From: CAWARU01 sp963784575
Lineage (GTDB): Bacteria > Pseudomonadota > Gammaproteobacteria > UBA6186 > Azoamicaceae
NCBI GenBank assembly: GCA_963784575.1
Contig: CAWARU010000001.1
Span: forward strand, 2,232,001 to 2,296,000
Direction: 5' to 3'
DNA length: 64,000 bases
The translations under genes were made by a program, and so were the position numbers. The notes under the pieces are model-generated. The model did no database searches, was not told the DNA's origin, and saw nothing but the letters and a program-made list of their open reading frames with translations. Shown one piece after another: positions 47,577 to 56,036 of this stretch; position 1 is the stretch's first letter, and each line of letters begins with the position of its first letter.

Positions 47577-48083
47577 TTATAGCGTTTTCTTGCGAAGCTT
47601 CTCTAATTTACTTCTCAACAAAGTTTGTTTGAGGCTGGAAAGATGATCATAAAAAGTAATACCATTCAGGTGATCAATTTCGTGCTGAATGCAATTTCCA
47701 AGTAAACCTTCTCCAACAGTGATTTGATGCAATCTGCCTTCATGATCTCGGTATTTGAGATCGAATTCTTTGGCTCTTTTGACTTTTGCGTAGACGCCAT
47801 GGAAGGATAGACATCCTTCTTCATACTCCACCGTCCCTCGGGAAGCTAGAATTTCAGGATTGACGAGACAAAAAGGTTCATTTCGAAGTTGGGATGCGTC
47901 GATCACAATGACCCTTTTATGTACATTGACTTGTGTTGCGGCCAAGCCTACGCCCCGCTCTTCATAAAGCGTTTCGAACATATTATTAACCAATAGGGCG
48001 AGTTCCTGATCGAAGGTATCGATAGGTTCTGCAACCTTTTTCAGACGGGGATCTGGAAATTGTAAAATATTAAGTAATGCCAT
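47577..48083 (-). CDS. def: Peptide deformylase, standard form
   Basis: 168 residues. Motif 1 GVGLAATQVN, motif 2 EEGCLSFHG (metal Cys) and motif 3 IQHEIDHLNGITF (HExDH) are all intact. N-terminus MALLNILQFPDPRLKKVAEP is typical. Gene order def-fmt-rsmB is the standard arrangement, so this is the housekeeping enzyme; the copy at 14.9 kb is the auxiliary one. Confidence 0.97.
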   Translation of the reverse strand: MALLNILQFPDPRLKKVAEPIDTFDQELALLVNNMFETLYEERGVGLAATQVNVHKRVIVIDASQLRNEPFCLVNPEILASRGTVEYEEGCLSFHGVYAKVKRAKEFDLKYRDHEGRLHQITVGEGLLGNCIQHEIDHLNGITFYDHLSSLKQTLLRSKLEKLRKKTL

Positions 48084-48242
48084 AAGAAATAATTATACCT
48101 TAATTTCGCACTATACTCTATTGTAGAAGGATTGGAGTAATACCCCGGGTTTTAAATAATATGCTGAGACGTTTTGAGTCAAAGGTTTTGAGTCAAAACG
48201 AGTAACGAGAGTAGCGAGACAAGCTTGGAAGAGTAGAAAAAA

Positions 48243-49727
48243 ATGCAGCACCAAGGAATGCCATATTGTATTCGGTTTTTATTGATTTTCTTTATATTAA
48301 TCAATGGATTAAGTTATGCTGACACAGTGACCGTCCCCAGTACAGTTACCAACACTGGAGCTTCTGTGTTTCCAGCAGCACCTGCTCCAACACCACCCTC
48401 AAAACCTCCCACGCCAGTCGTACCTGAATCAACATCCACGCCACCCGCAACACTGCCGATTCCCGTAGTTCCAGAAGAACCTAAACCAACACCACCCCAG
48501 AACCCTCCAACACCAGTTGTTCCCGAATCAAAATCCGTGGCACCCTCATCACTGCCAATTCCTGTGGTTCCAGAAGAATCTAAACCAACACCACCCTCAA
48601 AGCCTCCAACACCAGTTGTTCCTGAATCTAAACCTGAGCCACCACCTTCCACTCCACCCAAACCTGTAGTGCCAGAAGCAAAATCAAATACAAAACCCTT
48701 TGGTTCAGCAGTCATTCGTCGGGGATCTCATCTCGGACCCAATACAAGTATGCAAGCCGAAAAAGCTCCCGCGGTGCATGAAACTGAAATCGGTGTTATC
48801 CCCATGCCGCATCCTGAAACCCCAGCCAAGATCGAGAGCTTCAGAGAGCGAGGCAGAGGGATGAGAGTACAAGGTCCCAGACAACCCATTGTAAAAATTG
48901 AACCCCATATTAGATCATTTGTTCTCGATCTAGATCCTTATCCCATGGACATTATTAAAACTTTTATGTTGGATGGATTAATAGTTCCATTTCGGGAAGA
49001 TTTAGAAGGAACAGCTTATTTAGTAGGCTTGCAAGATCAGCATCGAGTTGTTGGGACAGGATATTTTATCTATGCACGGGGACTCTGTGATGTAGAACAG
49101 AAGCATTATGCCATTTTAGGCCAAGGCAAAAGCTACTTCCACCCAGTGACAAAGGAGTGTCTAGGCTATCACGCACCAATCATTGGCAAAGCAGAATTAA
49201 CCATCTTAGGCCCTGTTTCGCAACTTCGAGTTCTTGACGCAGTCGAAGTAGTGGAACGAAAAAATCTATTAATTCCAACTTATTTGTTGCCGCCAATACA
49301 AGATTTTAAGGCCAAACCTGCGACTACGCCTATCGAGGCAATGATTTTAGATGTGAAAGAAGATTGGATTGGGATAGGAAAATACAATACAGTTATTTTA
49401 AGTATTGGAGAACGCGAAGGATTACATGAAGGCGATTATTTAGATGTGTATAATGTCACTGCTCGCGGTGCAATTTGTATTGGTTGCCCACCAAAGCTGC
49501 CTGACTTAAAAATTGGACGTGTTGTCGCATTCCGGGTTTATGAAAAAATGAGCTTAGCTTTGGTGGTGGAAGCAACTGAGGAAATTAATTTACTTGATAG
49601 AGCCAGAGCGCCTATGGATTGCAATCCACGGCCTGGTATTGGAATTTTTGAACCACCCAGTTATGCTTCACCTGGTATAGGATTTCCTCCACCGCCGCCG
49701 CCGCCACCTGGTTATTTCGGACCTTGA
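48243..49727 (+). CDS. Exported proline-rich protein in the LysM-protein slot upstream of dprA
   Basis: 494 residues with a signal peptide (YCIRFLLIFFILINGLSYA). Residues 35-150 hold a Pro-rich array of PPTPVVPE/LPIPVVPE units, about seven. The C-terminal half (ATGTGYFIYARG-like VVGTGYFIYARGLC, AELTILGPVSQLRVLDAVEV, EGLHEGDYLDVYNV, KIGRVVAFRVYEKMSLALVV) resembles the C-terminal region of LysM proteins found between def and dprA in Pseudomonas and relatives. No LysM motif is seen; the Pro-rich part may replace it. It ends in a Pro/Gly run. The cell-wall role is inferred from position. An ATG at 48258 is an alternative start. Confidence 0.8.
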   Translation: MQHQGMPYCIRFLLIFFILINGLSYADTVTVPSTVTNTGASVFPAAPAPTPPSKPPTPVVPESTSTPPATLPIPVVPEEPKPTPPQNPPTPVVPESKSVAPSSLPIPVVPEESKPTPPSKPPTPVVPESKPEPPPSTPPKPVVPEAKSNTKPFGSAVIRRGSHLGPNTSMQAEKAPAVHETEIGVIPMPHPETPAKIESFRERGRGMRVQGPRQPIVKIEPHIRSFVLDLDPYPMDIIKTFMLDGLIVPFREDLEGTAYLVGLQDQHRVVGTGYFIYARGLCDVEQKHYAILGQGKSYFHPVTKECLGYHAPIIGKAELTILGPVSQLRVLDAVEVVERKNLLIPTYLLPPIQDFKAKPATTPIEAMILDVKEDWIGIGKYNTVILSIGEREGLHEGDYLDVYNVTARGAICIGCPPKLPDLKIGRVVAFRVYEKMSLALVVEATEEINLLDRARAPMDCNPRPGIGIFEPPSYASPGIGFPPPPPPPPGYFGP

Positions 49728-49797
49728 GAATCCAAAAACATTAGTGGGATGTAATTTTTAAGGCGTAAAAGTGTGGATATAGAAAAACGTTCAGATT

Positions 49798-49828
49798 ACC
49801 CAAAGATGAACGTTCAAGGGCAGTGCAT
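49798..49828. repeat. Interspersed short repeat copy
   Basis: ACCCAAAGATGAACGTTCAA then GGGCAGTGCAT, upstream of dprA; related to copies at 10689 (inverted), 11773 and 45019. Confidence 0.5.
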
Positions 49829-49840
49829 TACGGGTTGTGT

Positions 49841-50947
49841 ATGAAATTAGAATATCTCCTGGCTTTACATCGGACGCCAGGCATTGGAACTCATAAATTA
49901 AATCATTATCTAAATGAAGTGGAAACACCAAGTCTATTAGATCCGGATGAAGTTTTGAGAGAACTAACTAAATCTGTCGACAAAATCGTTTGGCAGGGGG
50001 TCGAAAAAGATTTGGCTTGGGCTGAACAAGAAAATTGTTATATAGTTCCCCGTTGGAGTCAGGATTATCCTGCTTTATTAAAGGAGATACCCGACCCGCC
50101 GCCAGTTATTTTTGTTCGCGGAGATCTTAGAAGGTTACACCTGCCGCAAATTGCTATCGTAGGAAGTCGCAATCCAAGCCCACTTGGCCTAGAAACGGCA
50201 GCAAATTTTGCAGCACATTTCTCTGCGGCAGCCATCACAGTGACAAGTGGTTTGGCGTTGGGTATAGATACGGCAGGGCAAAAAGCAGCTGTTTCGGAAA
50301 AGGGTGGAACGATTGCAGTACTTGGAAATAGTTTAGAAACTGTATATCCTGCTTCTAACCAGAAACTATCGCAGTTAATTGTAGAGAATGGGGCTTTGGT
50401 AAGTGAGTTTCCCATTGGGACCCCTGCTATCCCTTCCAATTTTCCACGTCGTAATCGTATTATTAGTGGTTTATCTCTGGGAACTTTGGTGGTAGAGGCT
50501 GCCCTAAAGAGTGGATCTTTGATTACCACACGTTTTGCTTTGGAACAAGGGCGTGAAGTATTTGCCATCCCTGGTTCTATACACAGTCCTTTAGCGAAGG
50601 GCTGTCATGCTTTGATTCGTCAGGGCGCAAAATTGGTTGAGACGGCAGAAGATGTATTGGAAGAATTGAAGTCGCTCCTGCACTTGGCTAAAAGCCAACA
50701 GGGGCCGGAAAGAGGCAAAGGAAGAAAAGGAAGTAAGGGCAGTAAAGAGAATTTTGGAGAAAATCTTAATAAGAAACAGCGAGCTGTACTGGATAAATTG
50801 GGATTTGAAGTAACTCCGATAGATATCCTGGTACAAAGATGTGGATTGACTGCAGCAGAAGTATCAATCATTCTTTTGGAATTGGAGCTGCAATCGCTCG
50901 TTGCATCAGTCCCGGGTGGGTATTTAAAACTGGGACCTCTGAATTAG
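49841..50947 (+). CDS. dprA: DNA processing protein DprA
   Basis: Loads RecA onto incoming single-stranded DNA during natural transformation. 368 residues from ATG 49841; a GTG at 49823 adds six. Rossmann-like core: IAIVGSRNPSPLGLETAANF, VTSGLALGIDTAGQKAA, AVLGNSLETVYPASNQKLS, SNFPRRNRIISGLSLGTLVV, EAALKSGSLITTRFALEQGR and FAIPGSIHSPLAKGCHALI. A C-terminal winged-helix domain (PIDILVQRCGLTAAEVSIIL) follows a Lys/Gly-rich linker. Position before topA is standard. Confidence 0.96.
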   Translation: MKLEYLLALHRTPGIGTHKLNHYLNEVETPSLLDPDEVLRELTKSVDKIVWQGVEKDLAWAEQENCYIVPRWSQDYPALLKEIPDPPPVIFVRGDLRRLHLPQIAIVGSRNPSPLGLETAANFAAHFSAAAITVTSGLALGIDTAGQKAAVSEKGGTIAVLGNSLETVYPASNQKLSQLIVENGALVSEFPIGTPAIPSNFPRRNRIISGLSLGTLVVEAALKSGSLITTRFALEQGREVFAIPGSIHSPLAKGCHALIRQGAKLVETAEDVLEELKSLLHLAKSQQGPERGKGRKGSKGSKENFGENLNKKQRAVLDKLGFEVTPIDILVQRCGLTAAEVSIILLELELQSLVASVPGGYLKLGPLN

Positions 50948-50976
50948 GAACTAGAGACTGGGAAATTGAAACTTAG

Positions 50977-53301
50977 ATGAGTAAAAATTTAGTTATTGTT
51001 GAATCGCCTGCAAAGGCAAAAACGCTCAAAAAATACTTGGGCAAGGATTTTGTGATTCTTGCTTCGTATGGTCATGTGCGCGATCTCGTACCCAAAGAGG
51101 GTGCGGTAGATCCCGATCATGATTTTGCCATGAAGTATCAAATTATTCAAAAGAACGCGGCACATGTAGAAGAGATAGGAGCACAACTCAAAAAATCAGA
51201 TACCCTCTATCTAGCAACAGATCCTGATCGCGAAGGAGAAGCCATTGCTTGGCATGTTCGTGAAATCATGGAACAGAAGAAAATCCTGAAAAATAAGCCT
51301 GTTTATCGCGTTGCTTTTCATGAAATCACAAAATCTGCGGTGCAAGCAGCCGTAAAATCTCCTCGAGACATATCCATGGATTTAGTCAACGCCCAGCAAG
51401 CCAGGCGTGCGCTGGATTATCTGGTCGGTTTCAATCTCTCCCCCCTGCTCTGGAAGAAAATCAGGCGTGGCTTGTCTGCTGGCCGTGTTCAAAGTCCTGC
51501 GCTTCGGATGATTGTGGAAAGGGAAGAAGAAATTGAGAAATTTATTTCTCAAGAATATTGGACCATTGAGGCAGCACTCAAAGCAAAGAAACAACCTTTC
51601 AATGCAAAATTAGTGGAGTATGACGGAGAAAAACTCGAACAATTTTCAATCCCCAACAAAGAACTGGCTGAATCCATCGAAACGCGGCTTAGAGGCTATG
51701 CCAAAGAAGCGGGTGGAAAACTTAAAGTCGAAAAAATTACCAAAAGCCAGAGGAAGCGTAATCCTGCAGCGCCTTTCACAACTTCCACTTTGCAACAGGA
51801 AGCCTCTAGAAAGCTTGGATTTGGTACACAGCGTACTATGCGTGTCGCGCAACAATTATATGAAGGTGTCGATGTAGGAGATGGAGCAGTGGGTTTGATC
51901 ACCTACATGCGTACCGATTCAGTCACTCTTTCGAAAGATGCTATTGAAGAATTTCGTGCCTTAATTGCAGAACGTTATGGTGCTGAATCGCTTCCCTCTG
52001 AAGCTCGAGTTTATAAAACTAAAACCAAAAACGCTCAAGAAGCGCACGAAGCCATTCGCCCTACCATGGCTCATTACACACCAGAAAAGGTTAAACAACA
52101 TTTAACACCAGATCAATTTAAACTTTATAATTTGATTTGGAAACGTGCTGTTGCCTCTCAAATGATTCATGCAACGATTGATATGGTTGCCGTTGATTTG
52201 AGCTGTGGACCCGGGAATCGTTTCCGCGCTAATGGTTCTACCATCACTTCTCCTGGATTTATGCAGGTTTATCTAGAGGGCACAGATGAAGCAGAAGCAG
52301 ATGATGGTGAAAAATTATTGCCTGTAATGAAAGAAGGGGACCTCGTTGATCTCACCTCACTGCAGGGCGAACAGCATTTTACAGAGCCTCCGCCCCGCTA
52401 CTCTGAAGCATCACTCGTGAAGGCCTTAGAAGAGCACGGCATCGGCAGGCCCTCCACTTATGCTTCCATTATTTCGACTTTGCTCTATCGCGAATATGTC
52501 AATCTGGAACAAAAACGTTTTCGACCGACAGATGTTGGCAGGATTGTTAGTAAATTTTTAACACAATTTTTTAATCAATATGTAGATTATGATTTTACTG
52601 CCAAATTAGAGGATTCCTTGGATGAGGTTTCGCGGGGTGAAAAACAATGGGTGCCTTTGATGGGCGAATTTTGGCAACCCTTCATTAAATTAGTTCATAC
52701 CACTGAGGAAAATGTTCAGCGCAAAGACATCACACAAGAAGCTATAGATGAAAAATGTCCAAAATGTGGCAAGCCCTTGTCCATTCGATTGGGTAAGCGA
52801 GGCCGTTTTATTGGCTGCACAGGTTATCCAGAGTGTGATTACACTCGGAACTTAACTGAAGGCAGAGAAGAGTCATTAGAGCAACCTGAAAAAGTAGAAG
52901 GACGGCAATGTCCAAAATGCGGCAGCGATTTGGTCATTAAGCGCGGGCGTTTTGGCAAGTTTATTGGCTGCAGCGGCTATCCGGATTGCAAACACATCGA
53001 ATCTCTGGAGAAATCCGAGGATACCGCGGTGACTTGCCCGCAATGTAATCAGGGAACACTTATCAAACGCAAATCTCGTTTTGGTACTTTTTTCTATTCT
53101 TGCAATCGTTACCCAGAATGCAAATATGCTGTGAATAATCCACCAGTTGCAGAATCCTGTCCCAAGTGTCACTGGCCCATTATGACCATAAAAACAACGA
53201 AGCGTCGGGGGACAGAAAAAGTATGTCCGCAAAAAACTTGTGGCCATGCTATTCAAATAGCGCCTCCAGAAGCCAAGGGAAGTGCGGAAGAGGAAGCGTA
53301 A
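50977..53301 (+). CDS. topA: DNA topoisomerase I
   Basis: Type IA enzyme relaxing negative supercoils. 774 residues. TOPRIM: LVIVESPAKAKTLKKYLG and LATDPDREGEAIAWHV. The active-site Tyr is in GLITYMRTDSVTLS, followed by EAHEAIRPT and HGIGRPSTYASIISTL. Four C-terminal zinc-ribbon repeats are visible (CPKCGKPL...CTGYPEC, CPKCGSDL...CSGYPDC, CPQCNQGT...CNRYPEC, CPKCHWPI...CPQKTC). Starts 29 bp after dprA. Confidence 0.97.
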   Translation: MSKNLVIVESPAKAKTLKKYLGKDFVILASYGHVRDLVPKEGAVDPDHDFAMKYQIIQKNAAHVEEIGAQLKKSDTLYLATDPDREGEAIAWHVREIMEQKKILKNKPVYRVAFHEITKSAVQAAVKSPRDISMDLVNAQQARRALDYLVGFNLSPLLWKKIRRGLSAGRVQSPALRMIVEREEEIEKFISQEYWTIEAALKAKKQPFNAKLVEYDGEKLEQFSIPNKELAESIETRLRGYAKEAGGKLKVEKITKSQRKRNPAAPFTTSTLQQEASRKLGFGTQRTMRVAQQLYEGVDVGDGAVGLITYMRTDSVTLSKDAIEEFRALIAERYGAESLPSEARVYKTKTKNAQEAHEAIRPTMAHYTPEKVKQHLTPDQFKLYNLIWKRAVASQMIHATIDMVAVDLSCGPGNRFRANGSTITSPGFMQVYLEGTDEAEADDGEKLLPVMKEGDLVDLTSLQGEQHFTEPPPRYSEASLVKALEEHGIGRPSTYASIISTLLYREYVNLEQKRFRPTDVGRIVSKFLTQFFNQYVDYDFTAKLEDSLDEVSRGEKQWVPLMGEFWQPFIKLVHTTEENVQRKDITQEAIDEKCPKCGKPLSIRLGKRGRFIGCTGYPECDYTRNLTEGREESLEQPEKVEGRQCPKCGSDLVIKRGRFGKFIGCSGYPDCKHIESLEKSEDTAVTCPQCNQGTLIKRKSRFGTFFYSCNRYPECKYAVNNPPVAESCPKCHWPIMTIKTTKRRGTEKVCPQKTCGHAIQIAPPEAKGSAEEEA

Positions 53302-53304
53302 CTT

Positions 53305-54237
53305 TTGCAAAATCAATTTGTAACCAGGGATGTTATTCCAAATATTCGTTCCTATTTTAAAGAATTGCAGCAAAATATCTGCGAAGCCCTCGCTGCAGAA
53401 GATAATCATGGCGCGTTTGTAGATGATGAATGGACTCGTGCGGAAGGCGGCGGAGGCAGCACTCGCGTTTTAAAAAAAGGCGCTGTATTTGAGCAGGCAG
53501 GTGTGAATTTTTCTCATGTGTTTGGCGAGTCCTTGCCCCTTGCTGCAACAGCTCATCGCCGCGATCTCCAAAATTCGACTTTTCAAGCGCTCGGTGTTTC
53601 TATCGTCATTCATCCCATCAATCCCTATGTGCCGACGACACATGCTAATGTTAGATTTATCATGACTGAAAATGAAAATCATACTACTTCTTGGTGGTTT
53701 GGCGGGGGATTTAATCTCACTCCATACTACCCTTTTGATGAAGATTGCCATCATTGGCATCAAACTGCTGCCAAAGCTTGCGCGCCATTTGGATCAGAAG
53801 TTTATCCAAAGTATAAAAAATGGTGTGATGAATATTTCTATCTCAAGCACCGGGATGAACAGCGCGGTATAGGCGGACTTTTCTTTGATGATTTGAATGA
53901 TTTGAATAATTGGCCTTTTGATACTTGTTTTGCATTTATCAAGTCCATTGGAAATCATTTCATGGAGGCTTATCGTCCTATCGTTGCTCGTCGCAAAGCG
54001 TTGGCCTTTGGATCAAAAGAACGCGAATTTCAACGATATCGTCGCGGCCGCTATGTAGAATTTAATTTGCTCTATGATCGCGGAACTCTGTTTGGATTAC
54101 AATCGAATGGCAGGGTGGAATCTATACTGATGTCATTGCCGCCAGATCTGCGTTTTGAATATAATTGGCAAGGGGCACCAGGTTCTCCAGAGGCAGATTT
54201 GATCTCCAAATATTTGAAGCGGAGAGAGTGGCTTTGA
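53305..54237 (+). CDS. hemF: Oxygen-dependent coproporphyrinogen III oxidase
   Basis: Heme biosynthesis; converts coproporphyrinogen III to protoporphyrinogen IX with O2. 310 residues. Marks: AEGGGGSTRVLKKGAVFEQA, GVNFSHVFGESLP, HPINPYVPTTHANVRF, WWFGGGFNLTPYYPF and KWCDEYFYLKHRDEQRGIGG, plus YRRGRYVEFNLLYDRGTLFG. Start is a TTG four bases after the topA stop, with GAGGAAG inside the topA end; no ATG is available before the conserved region. Translational coupling to topA is likely. Confidence 0.95.
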   Translation: MQNQFVTRDVIPNIRSYFKELQQNICEALAAEDNHGAFVDDEWTRAEGGGGSTRVLKKGAVFEQAGVNFSHVFGESLPLAATAHRRDLQNSTFQALGVSIVIHPINPYVPTTHANVRFIMTENENHTTSWWFGGGFNLTPYYPFDEDCHHWHQTAAKACAPFGSEVYPKYKKWCDEYFYLKHRDEQRGIGGLFFDDLNDLNNWPFDTCFAFIKSIGNHFMEAYRPIVARRKALAFGSKEREFQRYRRGRYVEFNLLYDRGTLFGLQSNGRVESILMSLPPDLRFEYNWQGAPGSPEADLISKYLKRREWL

Positions 54238-54773
54238 AACGAAGATTATTTTTAGGCATTCCTTTAACGGAAGAAGTTCGCAGAGAACTTAAATCACAAT
54301 TAAGAAACATCGATGGCAAGGCCGTTCCTTCCCCGAATTGGCACTTTACAGTACATTTCCTAGGTGAAGTAGAAGAAGAAACTCAGAAGCTTTTAGAGCA
54401 AGCTTTAGAGAAGGTGGCTTTAGGAAAGTCTTTCGAAGTGACGATCACGCACTTAGGAGCATTCCCGACACCTCGATACGCAAAAATTTTATGGATTGGA
54501 GTGACGGAAGGCGGCGAAGGTGTTGCGGCAATAGCAAAAAACTTGGCAGAACCTTTGCGTGCACTGGGATTTAGAATCGACGAACGTCCCTTTGTGGCCC
54601 ATATGACTATCAGCCGTTTTCAGCGCCCCAAAAATCTCACGAAATGGCTAAGTCATCATTCCCTGAAACACATTACCATGCCTATCACAGAGCTTGTTCT
54701 GTATGAAAGTGTTTTGGGCGATGGCTCTGCGGAATATACTAAATTGCGCAGTTTTCATCTTGCCGGAAGCTAA
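54234..54773 (+). CDS. thpR: RNA 2',3'-cyclic phosphodiesterase (2'-5' RNA ligase family)
   Basis: 179 residues with the two H-x-T-x motifs of the 2H phosphoesterase fold: NWHFTVHFLGEV and FVAHMTISRFQRP. Opens RNA 2',3'-cyclic phosphates or acts as a 2'-5' ligase. Start taken as TTG 54234 (MKRRLFLGIPLTEEV), overlapping the hemF stop by four bases; GTG 54228 is an alternative. GGAG lies nine bases before the TTG. RNA-end chemistry also features in rtcB, 2.6 kb away. Confidence 0.88.
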   Translation: MKRRLFLGIPLTEEVRRELKSQLRNIDGKAVPSPNWHFTVHFLGEVEEETQKLLEQALEKVALGKSFEVTITHLGAFPTPRYAKILWIGVTEGGEGVAAIAKNLAEPLRALGFRIDERPFVAHMTISRFQRPKNLTKWLSHHSLKHITMPITELVLYESVLGDGSAEYTKLRSFHLAGS

Positions 54774-54784
54774 ATCAGTGCGGC

Positions 54785-54835
54785 GAGGGTCTGTTAAAAT
54801 TTCGGCCAGCATAGTAGAAATTTCAACAGACCCTC
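54785..54835. terminator. Long hairpin between thpR and the convergent porin gene
   Basis: Arms GAGGGTCTGTTAAAATTTC and GAAATTTCAACAGACCCTC are inverted with one mismatch, followed by TAAAAA. One arm overlaps the stop of the reverse-strand porin gene, so it can terminate transcripts from both sides. Confidence 0.8.
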
Positions 54836-55899
54836 TAAAAACCTAGTTTAAAATTTAGATAGGGCCCGTCTACTGAGAAATTGCTTTGTGACTTCACCAT
54901 AGTCGCAATGGGCACTGTGCCTGCCTGTATAGGAGCTCCAACGGATTGTGGATTGTAAGACAGCAGTGCATTGATAAATGTGTAGGCTTGATAGCCTGCT
55001 TCCACAGTGAAGAGTGAATTATTTGCTATTGCAAAGGAATAATTCAAGCCAAGTCTTGCATCTAAAGCAGGCACTACTTGATGCGCACTATGAGAACGGA
55101 TGCCTTGCTTGTTCTGAAAAATTCCTGCAGCGCTTAAATCATTCGACTGGGAATAGAAACGCGCTTGCTGTCTTTGGTTTCCAATCAAAAGAGATCCTGC
55201 CATATGACCGACAATATTAAAGCAATCTATAAATTCATAGCCGCCGCCGAACCCTAACCTTGGTCCAAGACCGGTAAACTTTGAAACATTTTTTTGAGTA
55301 AGGAAAAAATTGGGACTTGGGTCATTAAAGGTTGCATACAATTTTTGTTTAATTTCAGCACCGGTCAAACCGCCAAAAAATCGCAATTGTAAATCTGAGC
55401 AAACACTCATGAAAACGCCAAGATCTAGATTTACAACATCAAAGCTGAATTTTGCTTTTCCAAATGCTTGCTTTAATGTAAAAGAATCAGGGCCCACTTG
55501 GTAGAAAGGTGCAACATATTGTGTGGCATCTGCTTGAATAGAACGTTGCCGGTGATTTCTAAGATGCGACCAATTTAATTGAATATCGCTCCAAGAATTC
55601 GGCAGTGAATATCCAGCGCCTATATTGAATCCAGTTTTGAAGCGAGGCTTGATAGTTTGAATATCCCAGTTTTGAGGCGCAGGTGAAAAAGAATTGGTTA
55701 AAATGGCATAGTCGAGGTTGCTGCCTGTTGGCCTAAGGTATAGCGCACTGAAATTTAATTCGAGACCCGGAGTGAGATCGGGTGTAGTTATTTGAATAGG
55801 ACCATCATTCGCAGAAAGTGAATGTATTGGTAAAAATTCTAAAACTAATGAGATAAAGGCAAGTTTCAGCAGTTGTCCTCTCATAGCTTTCATATTCAT
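54835..55899 (-). CDS. Legionella MOMP-type outer-membrane beta-barrel protein
   Basis: 354 residues. A signal peptide (LLKLAFISLVLEFLPIHSLS, then AND) precedes alternating amphipathic strands with family features: LTPGLELNFSALYLRPTGSN, FNIGAGYSLPNSWSDIQLNW, FSFDVVNLDLGVFMSVCSDL, RFFGGLTGAEIKQKL, GLGPRLGFGGGYEF and a terminal Phe (YLNFKLGF) recognised by the Bam complex. It fits the Legionella major outer-membrane protein family, porin or adhesin, and supports a Legionellales origin. GGGAG lies before the ATG. Confidence 0.88.
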   Translation of the reverse strand: MNMKAMRGQLLKLAFISLVLEFLPIHSLSANDGPIQITTPDLTPGLELNFSALYLRPTGSNLDYAILTNSFSPAPQNWDIQTIKPRFKTGFNIGAGYSLPNSWSDIQLNWSHLRNHRQRSIQADATQYVAPFYQVGPDSFTLKQAFGKAKFSFDVVNLDLGVFMSVCSDLQLRFFGGLTGAEIKQKLYATFNDPSPNFFLTQKNVSKFTGLGPRLGFGGGYEFIDCFNIVGHMAGSLLIGNQRQQARFYSQSNDLSAAGIFQNKQGIRSHSAHQVVPALDARLGLNYSFAIANNSLFTVEAGYQAYTFINALLSYNPQSVGAPIQAGTVPIATMVKSQSNFSVDGPYLNFKLGF

Positions 55900-56036
55900 A
55901 TATGGAATCTCCCTATAATATTAATAACCCTATTATTATCTTATTATCTTAAAATTTCATTAATTTGTCGATGTGCATATGAGTGATTCAATTTTTACCA
56001 ACTAACTAAGTTTGTTCTATATAAATTTATTTTATC

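Noticed and set aside
48314..48715. Gly/Thr/Ser-rich frame opposite the Pro-rich gene
   Set aside because: It is the antisense shadow of the Pro-rich repeat array.
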